In this document: positions 15,837-23,387 of the stretch, one piece after another
Layout: each line of letters begins with the position of its first letter
Numbering within the stretch: position 1 is the first letter of the stretch
NCBI GenBank assembly: GCA_023426365.1
Contig: JAFAAW010000112.1
Coordinates: 1-32,850 of the forward strand
DNA length: 32,850 nt
Direction of reading: 5' to 3'
Origin: Pseudomonadota bacterium
Lineage (GTDB): Bacteria; Pseudomonadota; Alphaproteobacteria; Rhodospirillales; Magnetospirillaceae
The notes under the pieces: generated by a model
What the model saw: only the letters and a program-made list of their open reading frames with translations
Database searches by the model: none
What the model was told of the DNA's origin: nothing
Made by a program: the position numbers and the translations under genes

Positions 15837-17780
15837 TCAATCGCGGGTTGTCGGCCCGCCGTCGCCTTCGGCCTGCAGCCACGCCTGGAACATGAGGGCG
15901 TGCCACAATTCCGTCTGCCAGTTCTTGGCGCCCGAGCGATGGTCCCGCCAGCAGCCGGCCAGCAGGCGGGCGTCCAGCAGGCCCTGGCGGCGCAGCAGGT
16001 CCTCGGACAGCAGATCGTCGGCCCAGCCCTTGAGCCGGCCCGACAGCCAGCGGCCGATGGGGACCTCGAACCCCATCTTGGGGCGGTCGACCAGCTCGCG
16101 CGGGACGTAATGGTACAGCACGTCGCGCAGCACGGCCTTGCCCGCATTGCCCTCGATCTTCATGGCGGTGGGCAGGCTCCAGGCGAATTCCACCACCGCA
16201 TGGTCGAGGAACGGCAGGCGCGCCTCCAGCGAGGCCGCCATGGTGGCGCGGTCGGTCTTCACGCACAGGTCGTCGGGCAGATAGCCCAGCGCGTCCATCA
16301 CCATCACCGTCAGCGCCGGGTCGGCCAGATCGGGGTGGCGGGCGGGATCGGTATAGACGGTGGCGGCCGGGGTGGCGCCCGGCACCAGCGGCGGCATGCC
16401 GCGCCAGCGCGCGTAATGCAGCCCCAGCAATTCGGGAATTGAGCCGGCCGACAGCGTCTCGAACGCTTTCCTGAACCGATAGCCGGGATAGGAGCGGCGC
16501 TTGCGGCCGCCCAAGGCGGCCAGGCCGGCCAGCGCGTTGAGCGGCCCGGCCGGCAGCGCCGCCATCAGCGCGGCCAGCCGGCGGCTCCAGGGGGGGGTGG
16601 CGCCCAGGCGTTGCCAGTCGGCGGGGATGGACCGGTAGATGCCGTAGCCGCCGAACAATTCATCGGCGCCGTCGCCCGACAGCGCCACCGTCACGCTCTT
16701 CCGCGTCACCTCGGCCAGCAGGCAGGTGGGCAGTTGGGCGGGGTCGGCGAAGGGTTCGTCCCAGATGGCGGGCAGGCGCGGCACCAGCGCCAGCGCCTCT
16801 TCGTCGGTGACGCGCAGCTCGGTGTGTACGGTGCCCAGATGGTCGGCCACGGCCCGCGCATAGGGGCTTTCGTCATAGCCCTGCTGGTCGAAGCCGACGG
16901 TGAAGGTGTGGACCGGCCCGGCCGACAATTCCTGCATGATGGCGCAGGTGAGCGACGAATCGACGCCGCCCGACAGGAACACGCCCACCGGCACGTCGGC
17001 CTGCATGCGCAAGGATACCGAGGCGCGCAACAACTGGTTCAGGCGCTCGGCCGCCGCCGCGCGGCCGCCGGTGAAGGTGCCGGCCACGGCGCGCGCGCGT
17101 TCGGTCGCCGACCAATAGGCGCGCACGCTCTCGCTTTCGCCCTTGACCGCCATCACGCAGCCCGGCGCCAGCTTGCGCGCCTGGGCATAGATGGTGTGGG
17201 GCGCGGGCACCCAGCCGAGCCGCAGATAGGCGGCCAGGGCGTCGCGGTCGATAGTGCGGTCGAAGCCAGGGTGGCGCTTGAGCGCCTTGAGTTCCGAGCC
17301 GAACAGCAGGCTGCCGCCCGCGCGCGCCCAATAGAGCGGCTTCTCGCCGATGCGGTCGCGGGCCAGATACAGCACGCGCTCCAGCCGGTCCCACAGCGCG
17401 ATGGCGAACATGCCGTCGAAGCTGGCCAGCGCCTTGTCCACGCCCCAGCGCGCCACCGCCTCCAGCAGCACCTCGGTGTCGGAATGGCCGCGCCATTCCA
17501 CGGGCGCCAGCCGGGCGCGCAGTTCCACGTGGTTGTATATCTCGCCGTTGAAGCTGACCACCCAGCGGCCGTCGCGCGACTGCATGGGCTGGTGGCCCTG
17601 GGGGCTGAGGTCCAGGATGGCCAGGCGGCGGAAGCCCAGCGCGATGCCGGCGGCGTCGTCGGTCCACACGCCGGCATCGTCGGGGCCGCGATGGACCAGG
17701 GTGTCGGCCATGGCCGCCACCACCCGCGCGCGGTCGGGGGTGTCGGAACCGATGTCGAGGAAGCCGGCGAAACCGCACAT
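15837..17780 (-). CDS. asnB: Glutamine-hydrolysing asparagine synthetase-type amidotransferase
   Basis: The 647-residue enzyme couples a glutaminase to an ATP pyrophosphatase domain, forming asparagine from aspartate or amidating another carboxylate. Cys2 after the initiator Met is the glutaminase nucleophile (Met-Cys-Gly-Phe-Ala-Gly). The glutamine site has Arg31-Gly-Pro-Asp-Asp-Ala-Gly, Asn78-Gly-Glu-Ile-Tyr-Asn and Asp101. The synthetase domain has the PP-loop Ser270-Gly-Gly-Val-Asp-Ser-Ser and Leu-Ser-Gly-Asp-Gly-Ala-Asp-Glu-Leu-Phe-Gly-Gly-Tyr (368-380). The start must be 17780, since Cys2 has to be exposed; the longer open frame upstream is a shadow of the efflux gene. Relatives of this length also occur in surface-polysaccharide clusters, but none is visible here. 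The 111 bases to chpT (15726-15836) hold no recognisable gene. Confidence 0.92.
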   Translation of the reverse strand: MCGFAGFLDIGSDTPDRARVVAAMADTLVHRGPDDAGVWTDDAAGIALGFRRLAILDLSPQGHQPMQSRDGRWVVSFNGEIYNHVELRARLAPVEWRGHSDTEVLLEAVARWGVDKALASFDGMFAIALWDRLERVLYLARDRIGEKPLYWARAGGSLLFGSELKALKRHPGFDRTIDRDALAAYLRLGWVPAPHTIYAQARKLAPGCVMAVKGESESVRAYWSATERARAVAGTFTGGRAAAAERLNQLLRASVSLRMQADVPVGVFLSGGVDSSLTCAIMQELSAGPVHTFTVGFDQQGYDESPYARAVADHLGTVHTELRVTDEEALALVPRLPAIWDEPFADPAQLPTCLLAEVTRKSVTVALSGDGADELFGGYGIYRSIPADWQRLGATPPWSRRLAALMAALPAGPLNALAGLAALGGRKRRSYPGYRFRKAFETLSAGSIPELLGLHYARWRGMPPLVPGATPAATVYTDPARHPDLADPALTVMVMDALGYLPDDLCVKTDRATMAASLEARLPFLDHAVVEFAWSLPTAMKIEGNAGKAVLRDVLYHYVPRELVDRPKMGFEVPIGRWLSGRLKGWADDLLSEDLLRRQGLLDARLLAGCWRDHRSGAKNWQTELWHALMFQAWLQAEGDGGPTTRD

Positions 17781-17863
17781 GATGGGACAAATCCGCCTGA
17801 AATGGTGGTGGCGGGACCTTACCGCCCGGGCGCCGGCCGGGCAAGCCGCCTTGGGCCTCGGGT

Positions 17864-17933
17864 TCGCCCGCCGCTTCCAGGGATGTCGCCGGATTGAGGG
17901 ATTGGGGGCAGTCCGGCGAGAAGCGGCGGGCGA
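17864..17933 (-). terminator. Nested palindrome after emrB
   Basis: An outer perfect 13-bp pair, TCGCCCGCCGCTT (17864-17876) with AAGCGGCGGGCGA (17921-17933), encloses an inner perfect 8-bp pair, TCGCCGGA (17886-17893) with TCCGGCGA (17912-17919). It begins nine bases after the emrB stop on the minus strand, so it is probably the end of the efflux transcript. No T-run follows. Confidence 0.5.
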
Positions 17934-17941
17934 GGGCGGCG

Positions 17942-19519
17942 TCAGTGCCCTCCGCCGCCGGCGGAGGGGTGACGGACCTTGTGCACCAGCGGCATCAGCA
18001 GCAGGCCGACGGCGAACACCATGCTCATGCCCAGCAGAACGTCGGCATAGGCCATGGTGGTCGCCTGCTGCTTGGTGATGCGGTAAAGCGATTGCAGGGC
18101 GGCGCGGTCGGGATCGCCGGGGATCAGGTCGGCATAGCGCGCGGCCATGTTGGACAGCCGGGTCACGGCCTCCAGGTTGGCCTGGGTCAGGCTTTCGCCC
18201 AGCCGAGCCATGTGCAGGTCCACCCGGTGGCTGACCGCGGTGGTGATGGCGGCCAGCCCCACCGCGCCGCCGGTGTTGCGCATCAGGTTGTAAAGCCCCG
18301 AGGCGTTCTGCACCTGGGTGGGCGGCAGGTGGCCAAGGGCGACGGCGTTGATGGGCACCATGCAGAACATCAGCGACAGCCCGCGCACGGCCTGGGGCAG
18401 GAACATCTCCCAATAGCCCCATTCGCTGGTCAGGTGGCTGTTCAGCCACAGGCCGGTGCCGAACAGCCCCAGTCCGACGGCCAGCATGCCGCGCAGGTCC
18501 ATGTGCCGGGCCAGGGCGCCGGCCAGCGGCGCCGACAGGAACTGGAACATGCCGGTGACCATCATGGTCATGCCGATGTCCAGCGACGAATAGCCGCGCA
18601 CCCGGCCCAGATAGAGCGGGATGACGTAGACCGAGCCGTACAGGCCGATGCCGATGATGAAGCTGAAGACGCAGCCCACCAGGAAGTTGCGGTCGCCGAA
18701 GGCGCGCAGGTCCACCACCGGATGGGCGTAGCTGAGTTCGCGCAGCACGAAGGCGATGCCCGCCGCCACCATCACCACGGTGAAGACGGCGATGGGCGGG
18801 TCGGCGAACCAGTCGTTGCGCGGCCCCTCCTCGAGCACATACTGCATGGAGCCCAGGAACAGGGCGATGAGCACCACCCCGGCCAGGTCGAACCCCTTGA
18901 GCAGCTCCAGGCGCGGGCGGTCCACATGGACGAAGGCCAGCACCACGAAGGCGACGATGGCGCCCGGCACCACGTTGATGAGGAACAGCCAGTGCCAGCT
19001 CCACATGTCGGTCAGCCAGCCGCCCAGGGATGGGCCGAGGGTGGGCGCCATGGTGGCGGTCAGGCCGATCAGCACCGACACGCCCGCCTGCATGCGCGGC
19101 GGAAACAGGATGTAGCTGGTCGCGAACACGGTGGGGATCATGGCGCCGCCCAGGAAGCCCTGGATCGCGCGCATGACGATCATGGATTCGATGTTCCAGG
19201 CGAACGCGCATGCGGCGCTGGCGATGGTGAAGGTGACGCAACTGGCGAAGAACAGCCAGCGGGTGGACACCACGCGGGCCAGCCAGCCCGACAGCGGGAT
19301 CATCACCACCTCGGCGATCAGATAGGCGGTCTGCACCCACGACACCTCGTCGGCGGATGCGGAAAGGCCGGCCTGGATCTGGCCCAGCGAGCTGGCGACG
19401 ATCTGGATGTCCAGGATCGCCATGAACATGCCCACCACCATGGCGTAAAAGCCGATCCAGTCCCGCGTGCTGACCACGCGTTGGTCAGGCGGGATGGCGG
19501 TGCGGTCGACGTGGGCCAT
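17942..19519 (-). CDS. emrB: DHA2-family multidrug efflux permease (EmrB/QacA type)
   Basis: This 525-residue major facilitator protein has about 14 hydrophobic segments, as in the drug:H+ antiporter-2 family. Visible motifs include Met-Ala-Ile-Leu-Asp-Ile-Gln-Ile-Val in helix 1 (motif D region), Gly-Trp-Leu-Ala-Arg-Val-Val-Ser-Thr-Arg in loop 2-3 (motif A), Arg-Ala-Ile-Gln-Gly-Phe-Leu-Gly-Gly in helix 4 (motif B) and Gly-Pro-Ser-Leu-Gly-Gly-Trp-Leu in helix 5 (motif C). It should export hydrophobic drugs or toxic compounds, working with the adjacent membrane fusion protein and an outer-membrane channel that is not in this window. It starts six bases after the emrA stop. The substrate is unknown. 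The gap of 161 bases to asnB holds the hairpin described separately. Confidence 0.93.
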   Translation of the reverse strand: MAHVDRTAIPPDQRVVSTRDWIGFYAMVVGMFMAILDIQIVASSLGQIQAGLSASADEVSWVQTAYLIAEVVMIPLSGWLARVVSTRWLFFASCVTFTIASAACAFAWNIESMIVMRAIQGFLGGAMIPTVFATSYILFPPRMQAGVSVLIGLTATMAPTLGPSLGGWLTDMWSWHWLFLINVVPGAIVAFVVLAFVHVDRPRLELLKGFDLAGVVLIALFLGSMQYVLEEGPRNDWFADPPIAVFTVVMVAAGIAFVLRELSYAHPVVDLRAFGDRNFLVGCVFSFIIGIGLYGSVYVIPLYLGRVRGYSSLDIGMTMMVTGMFQFLSAPLAGALARHMDLRGMLAVGLGLFGTGLWLNSHLTSEWGYWEMFLPQAVRGLSLMFCMVPINAVALGHLPPTQVQNASGLYNLMRNTGGAVGLAAITTAVSHRVDLHMARLGESLTQANLEAVTRLSNMAARYADLIPGDPDRAALQSLYRITKQQATTMAYADVLLGMSMVFAVGLLLMPLVHKVRHPSAGGGGH

Positions 19520-19525
19520 GCGGCG

Positions 19526-20590
19526 TCAGCGGCCACTGCCGCCAAGCGGCGACAGATGCTCGGGCGTGCTGGTGCGGGTATCGACGCGCGTGATCACCGA
19601 CAGGCCGGGGCGCAGCCGGCCGGCCAGCGGGTTGTCGGCCGGCAGTTCGATGCGCACGGGCAGGCGCTGCACCACCTTGGTGAAATTGCCGGTGGCGTTC
19701 TCGGGCGGCAACAGGCTGAACTTGGCGCCCGAGGCGGGCGAGAACCCGGTGACGGTGCCGATCACGGTGACGCCGGGAAAGGCGTCCACCTCGATCTCGG
19801 CGCGGGCGCCGGGATGCATGGCGCCGATCTGGGTTTCCTTGTAATTGGCGTCCACCCACACGTTGGCCAGCGGCACCACGCTCAGCAGGTGCTGGCCGGT
19901 GCGCACGTACATGCCCTCGCGCACCACGCGGTTGCCGATGACGCCGCTCACGGGGGCGCGGATGACGGTGGCGTCCAGGTCGGCCTCGGCCAGCGCCAGT
20001 TGCGCCTGGGCCTGTTCCAGTTGGGCCTGGGTGATGTCGCGCTCGGCCTCCAGCACGGCCAGTTGGCGCTTGGCGGCCAGCGCCTGGGCGTTGGAGCCGG
20101 TCAGGCTGGCCGCCGCCTTGGCCGCCTCGGCCGCCTGGGTGTCGAAGCGCTGGCGGCTGACGAAATCCTCGCGCACCAGACGCTGGGCGCGTTCCAGATC
20201 GGCGCGCGACCGCTGGAGATCGGCCTGGGCCGAGGCGATGGAGGCGCCGGCCTGGGCCAGCGTCGCGTGCTGCACCGCCACGCGGTCGTCCAGTTGGGCC
20301 AGCGCCGCCCTGCGGGCCGCCACCAGGGCGCGCGCCTCGGCGACGCGGGCCTTGAAGTCGCGGTCGTCCAGGCGCACCAGCACGTCGCCGGCCCGGACCG
20401 CCTGATTGTCGGCCACCGCCACCTGCACGACATGGGCGCCGACCTTGGGAGCCATGTTGGTGATGTCGCCTTCCACATAGGCGTCGTCGGTGGTCTGCCA
20501 GTGCCGCCACTCGGTCGTCCAGCGCCAGCCGCCCACGCCGGCGGACAGCAAACCAAGCGCGGCGACGGCAAGCAGGGCGGGCTTCTTCAT
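19526..20590 (-). CDS. emrA: Membrane fusion (HlyD/EmrA) subunit of efflux pump
   Basis: This 354-residue periplasmic adaptor has an N-terminal membrane anchor (residues 4-21), then Asp-Asp-Ala-Tyr-Val-Glu-Gly-Asp (35-42), the classical start of EmrA/HlyD proteins. The biotinyl-lipoyl half-motifs follow, with Val-Leu-Val-Arg-Leu-Asp-Asp-Arg-Asp near 70-78, and an Ala/Gln/Leu-rich coiled-coil hairpin (about 82-200). The second lipoyl half contains Val-Ile-Arg-Ala-Pro-Val-Ser-Gly-Val-Ile-Gly, and Val-Trp-Val-Asp-Ala-Asn-Tyr-Lys-Glu-Thr-Gln begins the beta-barrel. It links the EmrB-type permease to an outer-membrane channel. The gene is first in its operon, driven by a visible promoter with a palindromic operator just upstream. 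The assignment is secure; the transported compound is not known. Confidence 0.93.
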   Translation of the reverse strand: MKKPALLAVAALGLLSAGVGGWRWTTEWRHWQTTDDAYVEGDITNMAPKVGAHVVQVAVADNQAVRAGDVLVRLDDRDFKARVAEARALVAARRAALAQLDDRVAVQHATLAQAGASIASAQADLQRSRADLERAQRLVREDFVSRQRFDTQAAEAAKAAASLTGSNAQALAAKRQLAVLEAERDITQAQLEQAQAQLALAEADLDATVIRAPVSGVIGNRVVREGMYVRTGQHLLSVVPLANVWVDANYKETQIGAMHPGARAEIEVDAFPGVTVIGTVTGFSPASGAKFSLLPPENATGNFTKVVQRLPVRIELPADNPLAGRLRPGLSVITRVDTRTSTPEHLSPLGGSGR

Positions 20591-20608
20591 GGAAGGCTCG
20601 GCTACATG

Positions 20609-20625
20609 AACTGAACGGTTCAGTT
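20609..20625 (-). promoter_or_regulatory. Palindromic operator of the emrAB-type operon
   Basis: AACTGAAC (20609-20616) and GTTCAGTT (20618-20625) form a perfect 8-bp dyad with a one-base centre, adjoining the -10 box and covering the expected transcription start. Size and placement are typical of TetR-family repressors of efflux pumps. No TetR gene is adjacent, so the regulator must be encoded elsewhere. Confidence 0.6.
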
Positions 20626-20654
20626 TTATATTGTCGCGCCCTCGCCAGGGTCAA
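20625..20654 (-). promoter_or_regulatory. Sigma-70-type promoter for emrAB
   Basis: Read on the minus strand, TTGACC (20649-20654) and TATAAA (20625-20630) are separated by 18 bases. Both boxes match consensus at five of six positions. The adjacent palindrome overlaps the last base of the -10 box, so binding there would block initiation. Confidence 0.65.
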
Positions 20655-20733
20655 GCGATTTGGTAGGGTATCGGCGCGGTTGTGGGGCCGCCGACGCCGC
20701 GCTAGGCTGGAATCGCGGTCAACGGAGGCGGCG

Positions 20734-21291
20734 ATGCGCGGGTTAATGCTGGCGATGGTGGCGTGGGGCATGGTTTCAGGGACGGCGGCGGGCGCCGCCG
20801 AGCGCTTGCAGGTGCCGCAACTGCCGGATTGGAAGGTGGTGGCCAACGTCTCCGACCGCAGCGGCGAGGCGACCGAGCTGGTGTCCCCCAACGAGACCGA
20901 CCAGTCCTGGACCCGGCGGGTGACCGTGCAGGCGTTTCGCGGCGTGCCGCTGACGGTCGCCGATTTCATGGAGCAGGTGGTGCAGAAGACCGCCGCCGTG
21001 TGCGAGGGCGCCACCGCCGGCCCGCCCAGCCTGGGCCGCGTCGGCGGCGCCGAGGCCGGCACCCGCACCGTGGCCTGCGGCCGCTACAAGGGTGACGGGC
21101 GCGGCACCTTCACCCTTTACTACGCCATCCGCGGGCGCGAGGCGTTCTATGTGGTCAGCCGCATCTGGCGCGGCGAGCCGTTCAACCCCGCGATCACCCC
21201 CATCTCGGCCGACGAATTGCGCGAGTGGACCGAGTACGTCAACGGCATCGAGCTGTGCGACGGCGCCGATCCGCGGCGCCCGTGCCGCTGA
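20734..21291 (+). CDS. Secreted protein of unknown function, 185 aa
   Basis: I do not recognise this family. A Sec signal peptide covers about the first 21 residues (Met-Arg-Gly-Leu-Met then hydrophobic, ending Ala-Ala-Gly-Ala), so the mature protein of about 163 residues is periplasmic. It contains five cysteines: one in Val-Cys-Glu-Gly, one in Val-Ala-Cys-Gly-Arg, one in Glu-Leu-Cys-Asp, one close to the C-terminus in Arg-Pro-Cys-Arg, so disulfides are likely for at least some of them. The middle, Phe-Thr-Leu-Tyr-Tyr-Ala-Ile-Arg-Gly-Arg-Glu-Ala-Phe-Tyr-Val-Val, suggests a beta-strand core. The start at 20734 follows GGAGG by six bases and gives the signal peptide; the frame opens 18 codons earlier without support. 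It is divergent from the efflux operon and convergent with another small secreted protein gene. Confidence 0.75.
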   Translation: MRGLMLAMVAWGMVSGTAAGAAERLQVPQLPDWKVVANVSDRSGEATELVSPNETDQSWTRRVTVQAFRGVPLTVADFMEQVVQKTAAVCEGATAGPPSLGRVGGAEAGTRTVACGRYKGDGRGTFTLYYAIRGREAFYVVSRIWRGEPFNPAITPISADELREWTEYVNGIELCDGADPRRPCR

Positions 21292-21322
21292 TCGCATCCG
21301 CCGCCGGGCTGGGCATGAGCGC

Positions 21323-21628
21323 TCAGTAGCGGTCGGTCGGCAGGGCGCCGGGCGGCGGCACCGCGGGCGGACGGTTCGCCTGCTGGATGATGTCGCGGCG
21401 CAACTGCTCCAGGTCGCGGTCCGCCCGGCCGGAATCGCGCGTGCACAATCCCTCGCCGAGGCTCAGCCGCTGCTCGGCCACCAGCCGATCGGTGGAGGAC
21501 AGCTTGTCGCCGCGCAGCACCAATTCGCGTTCAACGTCGCGCGCGCTGCTGCGGCAGGCACCTTCGGACTGCGCCCAGGCGGGCACCGCCGCCACCAGGG
21601 CGGCCAGGACGACAAGGCGTGCGATCAT
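21323..21628 (-). CDS. Small secreted Cys-x36-Cys protein, 101 aa
   Basis: A short Sec signal peptide (residues 1-20, ending Ala-Trp-Ala-Gln) is followed by a mature helical domain of about 60 residues with exactly two cysteines, in Gly-Ala-Cys-Arg and Gly-Leu-Cys-Thr-Arg-Asp-Ser-Gly, 36 residues apart. A Pro-rich tail follows, beginning Asn-Arg-Pro-Pro. The plan suggests a helical hairpin closed by one disulfide in the periplasm. The two other small secreted proteins upstream on this strand share the cysteine spacing, the Ser-Gly after the second cysteine and the Asn-Arg-Pro tail, so I think they are diverged paralogues. It starts 12 bases after the stop of the 163-residue gene, with GAGG upstream, so the two are co-transcribed. 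I do not recognise a named family. Confidence 0.7.
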   Translation of the reverse strand: MIARLVVLAALVAAVPAWAQSEGACRSSARDVERELVLRGDKLSSTDRLVAEQRLSLGEGLCTRDSGRADRDLEQLRRDIIQQANRPPAVPPPGALPTDRY

Positions 21629-21640
21629 GGCGCACCTCGC

Positions 21641-22132
21641 TCAGTTGTGGTCGCCCGGCCCCACCAGCGACGGGCTGCCCGGCGTGGTGGGCATGGGATT
21701 GGGCGGCCGGTTGATGGTGTTCAGCGACCGGTCGGCGTCCCAGATGCGTTGCATGTCGCGGGCGGCGCGCGGGTCGGTCTGCGCCTTGCGGTCGATGGCG
21801 TCCATGCGCCGGTCGCCCTCGCGCTGTTCCGACGGCGACAGCTGGTTCTGTTCCGCCCGCCACGATTGGCGGTCCAGCCGGGTGTCGGGGGCGGCCTCGG
21901 ACTGGCTCAGCCGTTCGCGGCCGCGCGCGCTGGCTCCCGATCCCAGCGGACGGCATTTGTCGATGGCGGCGTACAGCGCCTGGCGGGCGCGCTCGGCCTG
22001 GTCGGGGGTCATCGGTTCGTGACGCAGGTTGTTGACGATGCGCTTGACGCGGGCGTCGCAGGCGACCGTCTGCCCGTGTGCCGCCAGGGGCGCGATCAGT
22101 GCCAGGATCAGGGACAGGGTGATGGCGCGCAT
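21641..22132 (-). CDS. Small secreted Cys-x34-Cys protein, 163 aa
   Basis: The product has a Sec signal peptide (Met-Arg-Ala-Ile-Thr then hydrophobic, ending Ala-His-Gly near residue 20). The mature part opens with Val-Ala-Cys-Asp-Ala-Arg and has its only other cysteine 34 residues on, in Asp-Lys-Cys-Arg-Pro-Leu-Gly-Ser-Gly. A long, very polar region rich in Arg, Gln, Asp and Ser follows, then a Pro-rich tail with Asn-Arg-Pro-Pro-Asn-Pro. The layout matches the 101-residue protein encoded just downstream and the 117-residue protein upstream. The start at 22132 follows GGGAGG by seven bases; the frame extends 28 codons upstream without support. Function is unknown; the Arg-rich middle could bind polyanions, but that is only a thought. 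Confidence 0.7.
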   Translation of the reverse strand: MRAITLSLILALIAPLAAHGQTVACDARVKRIVNNLRHEPMTPDQAERARQALYAAIDKCRPLGSGASARGRERLSQSEAAPDTRLDRQSWRAEQNQLSPSEQREGDRRMDAIDRKAQTDPRAARDMQRIWDADRSLNTINRPPNPMPTTPGSPSLVGPGDHN

Positions 22133-22155
22133 GGGCTTGCCTCCCGGCGGAAGAG

Positions 22156-22190
22156 GATGCGGGGCGCGCACCTGTCGCGCACCCCGCATC
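22156..22190 (-). terminator. Hairpin upstream of the 163-aa secreted protein gene
   Basis: GATGCGGGG (22156-22164) pairs with CCCCGCATC (22182-22190), one position then forms a G-U pair in minus-strand RNA, and GCGC (22166-22169) pairs with GCGC (22177-22180), giving a 14-position stem around a seven-base loop. It lies between two minus-strand genes and 24 bases before the downstream start, so it may be a terminator of the upstream gene or a leader structure. The remaining intergenic part to 22337 holds nothing I can identify. Confidence 0.4.
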
Positions 22191-22337
22191 GGGTCGGCCA
22201 GATCGTCGAGCATCACCTATGACGCAGGCTGGCCTGGTTCTATGCTTGGCGCTTGCCGGGCGCCCGCGTCCTCGCGCCTGGCCGCCGCCGCAATGGCGGC
22301 AGGTCGCGGCCGTGCGCCAGATCGAGCGCTCGACGGC

Positions 22338-22691
22338 CTATTCACGCAAGCTTGCCATATCCTGGCTGGGCATGGACCAGTAATTGGCGACCAGCGGGCG
22401 GTTGGCGGGGTTGCCGGGCAATCCGATGGCCTGGCGGGCGGCGCGGATGTTGGTCATGGTCAGTTGCGGCCCCGACCGGCACTGGTTGATGCCCACCTCG
22501 ATCACCTTGCGGGCGGTGTCGCGGGCTTGGGGCCGCAGGCTGTTGCCGGCGGCGTCCACGTCGCGGGCGAACAGTCCCAGGTCGATCTGGCAGGTGATGA
22601 TGCCCTGGTCATGGGCCTGGGCCGGAAGCGCGCCCGCGCCCAGCCACACGGCCAGACCGGCCGCGGCGATGGCGGTTGTCCTGATGTCCAT
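22338..22691 (-). CDS. Small secreted Cys-x36-Cys protein, 117 aa
   Basis: The product starts with a good Sec signal peptide (Met-Asp-Ile-Arg-Thr-Thr then hydrophobic, ending Ala-Gln-Ala near residue 26). The mature part has two cysteines, in Ile-Ile-Thr-Cys-Gln and Asn-Gln-Cys-Arg-Ser-Gly, separated by 36 residues that look like two helices joined at Leu-Arg-Pro. After the second cysteine come Ser-Gly, another short helix, and Pro-Ala-Asn-Arg-Pro-Leu. This repeats the plan of the two genes downstream on the same strand. The start at 22691 follows GGGAGGA by five bases, a very strong site; the frame extends seven codons upstream without support. No named family recognised. The gap to the next gene upstream (22692-22780) shows no clear element. 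Confidence 0.72.
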   Translation of the reverse strand: MDIRTTAIAAAGLAVWLGAGALPAQAHDQGIITCQIDLGLFARDVDAAGNSLRPQARDTARKVIEVGINQCRSGPQLTMTNIRAARQAIGLPGNPANRPLVANYWSMPSQDMASLRE

Positions 22692-22780
22692 GGTGTCCTC
22701 CCAAACACACACCGGATGTCTGTCCGCCAGATGGCGCCTGTCACGCCCCGGTGGAAGTCACGCGGCGGGGGACACACCGA

Positions 22781-23368
22781 TCAGCGTTTCTCCATGGCCT
22801 CGAATTGCTTGGCCCAATCCTGGCGCAGCCTGTGTTCCAGGGCGGGCCAGGTGGCCGGCGGCGTGGTGCCGGCGCTGCGCCCGCCCATGCCGCTAAAGCC
22901 CTGGGCGCAGATCCAGTCGGGATGGATGGTGTGGCTCAGCAGGTCGCCGCGCGCCAGCGCGCGCTTTCCGGCGGCGGCGAATTCATGCGGCCGGCTTTCG
23001 CCATAGCGCAGCACCCCGGTGGCCGTGCGCGCCAGCCGCGACAGCGCCCGGTTGGCGGTGTCGTCCACGCAGCGCCCCGCGTCATAGCGGCCGCGCATCT
23101 GGGCGACCACGTACCATTCCATGGCCTGATCGGGATCATGCGCCAGGAGCCGGCGCGACAGGTCGAACAGATAGCCCGACGACAGCATGGTTTGATGGCG
23201 CCGTTCCCAGGCCGCCACCGCCTCGTCGTCACGCGACTGGGTCACGGTGACGAACAGATCGGCCTGGCCCAGCCAGTCGGCGGGCGGCGGCTCGGGCAGG
23301 GCGGGGTCGGCGGCCAGGGCAGGCGCCGCCAGCACGGCCCACAGGGCCGCCGCGATCAGTCTTTTCAC
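22781..23368 (-). CDS. Secreted protein of unknown function, 195 aa
   Basis: A Sec signal peptide (Val/Met-Lys-Arg-Leu-Ile then hydrophobic, ending Ala-Leu-Ala-Ala near residue 20) is followed by a mature domain of about 175 residues that looks all-helical. It includes Glu-Trp-Tyr-Val-Val-Ala-Gln-Met-Arg-Gly-Arg-Tyr-Asp-Ala, Arg-Cys-Val-Asp-Asp-Thr-Ala-Asn-Arg-Ala and, near the C-terminus, Pro-Asp-Trp-Ile-Cys-Ala-Gln-Gly. Only two cysteines are present, which may pair. I do not recognise the family. The start is GTG at 23368, chosen because GGAGG lies seven bases upstream and the signal peptide begins there; the longer frame overlaps the yjbQ gene. It follows yjbQ by 19 bases and so probably belongs to the hydrolase-yjbQ transcript. 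Confidence 0.75.
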   Translation of the reverse strand: MKRLIAAALWAVLAAPALAADPALPEPPPADWLGQADLFVTVTQSRDDEAVAAWERRHQTMLSSGYLFDLSRRLLAHDPDQAMEWYVVAQMRGRYDAGRCVDDTANRALSRLARTATGVLRYGESRPHEFAAAGKRALARGDLLSHTIHPDWICAQGFSGMGGRSAGTTPPATWPALEHRLRQDWAKQFEAMEKR

Positions 23369-23387
23369 CGGTTGTCCTCCGCTTGGG

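Noticed and set aside
17781..19340. Upstream extension of asnB to 1167 codons
   Set aside because: The glutaminase needs Cys at position 2, so translation must begin at 17780; the extension is a second frame of emrB.
17894..20614. A 906-codon plus-strand frame opposite emrA and emrB
   Set aside because: Its His/Gln/Gly/Asp composition is that of an antisense shadow, while the other strand has two clear families.
21316..21325. TGAGCGCTCA palindrome between convergent genes
   Set aside because: Ten bases with no loop overlap a stop codon; too short to call a terminator or operator.
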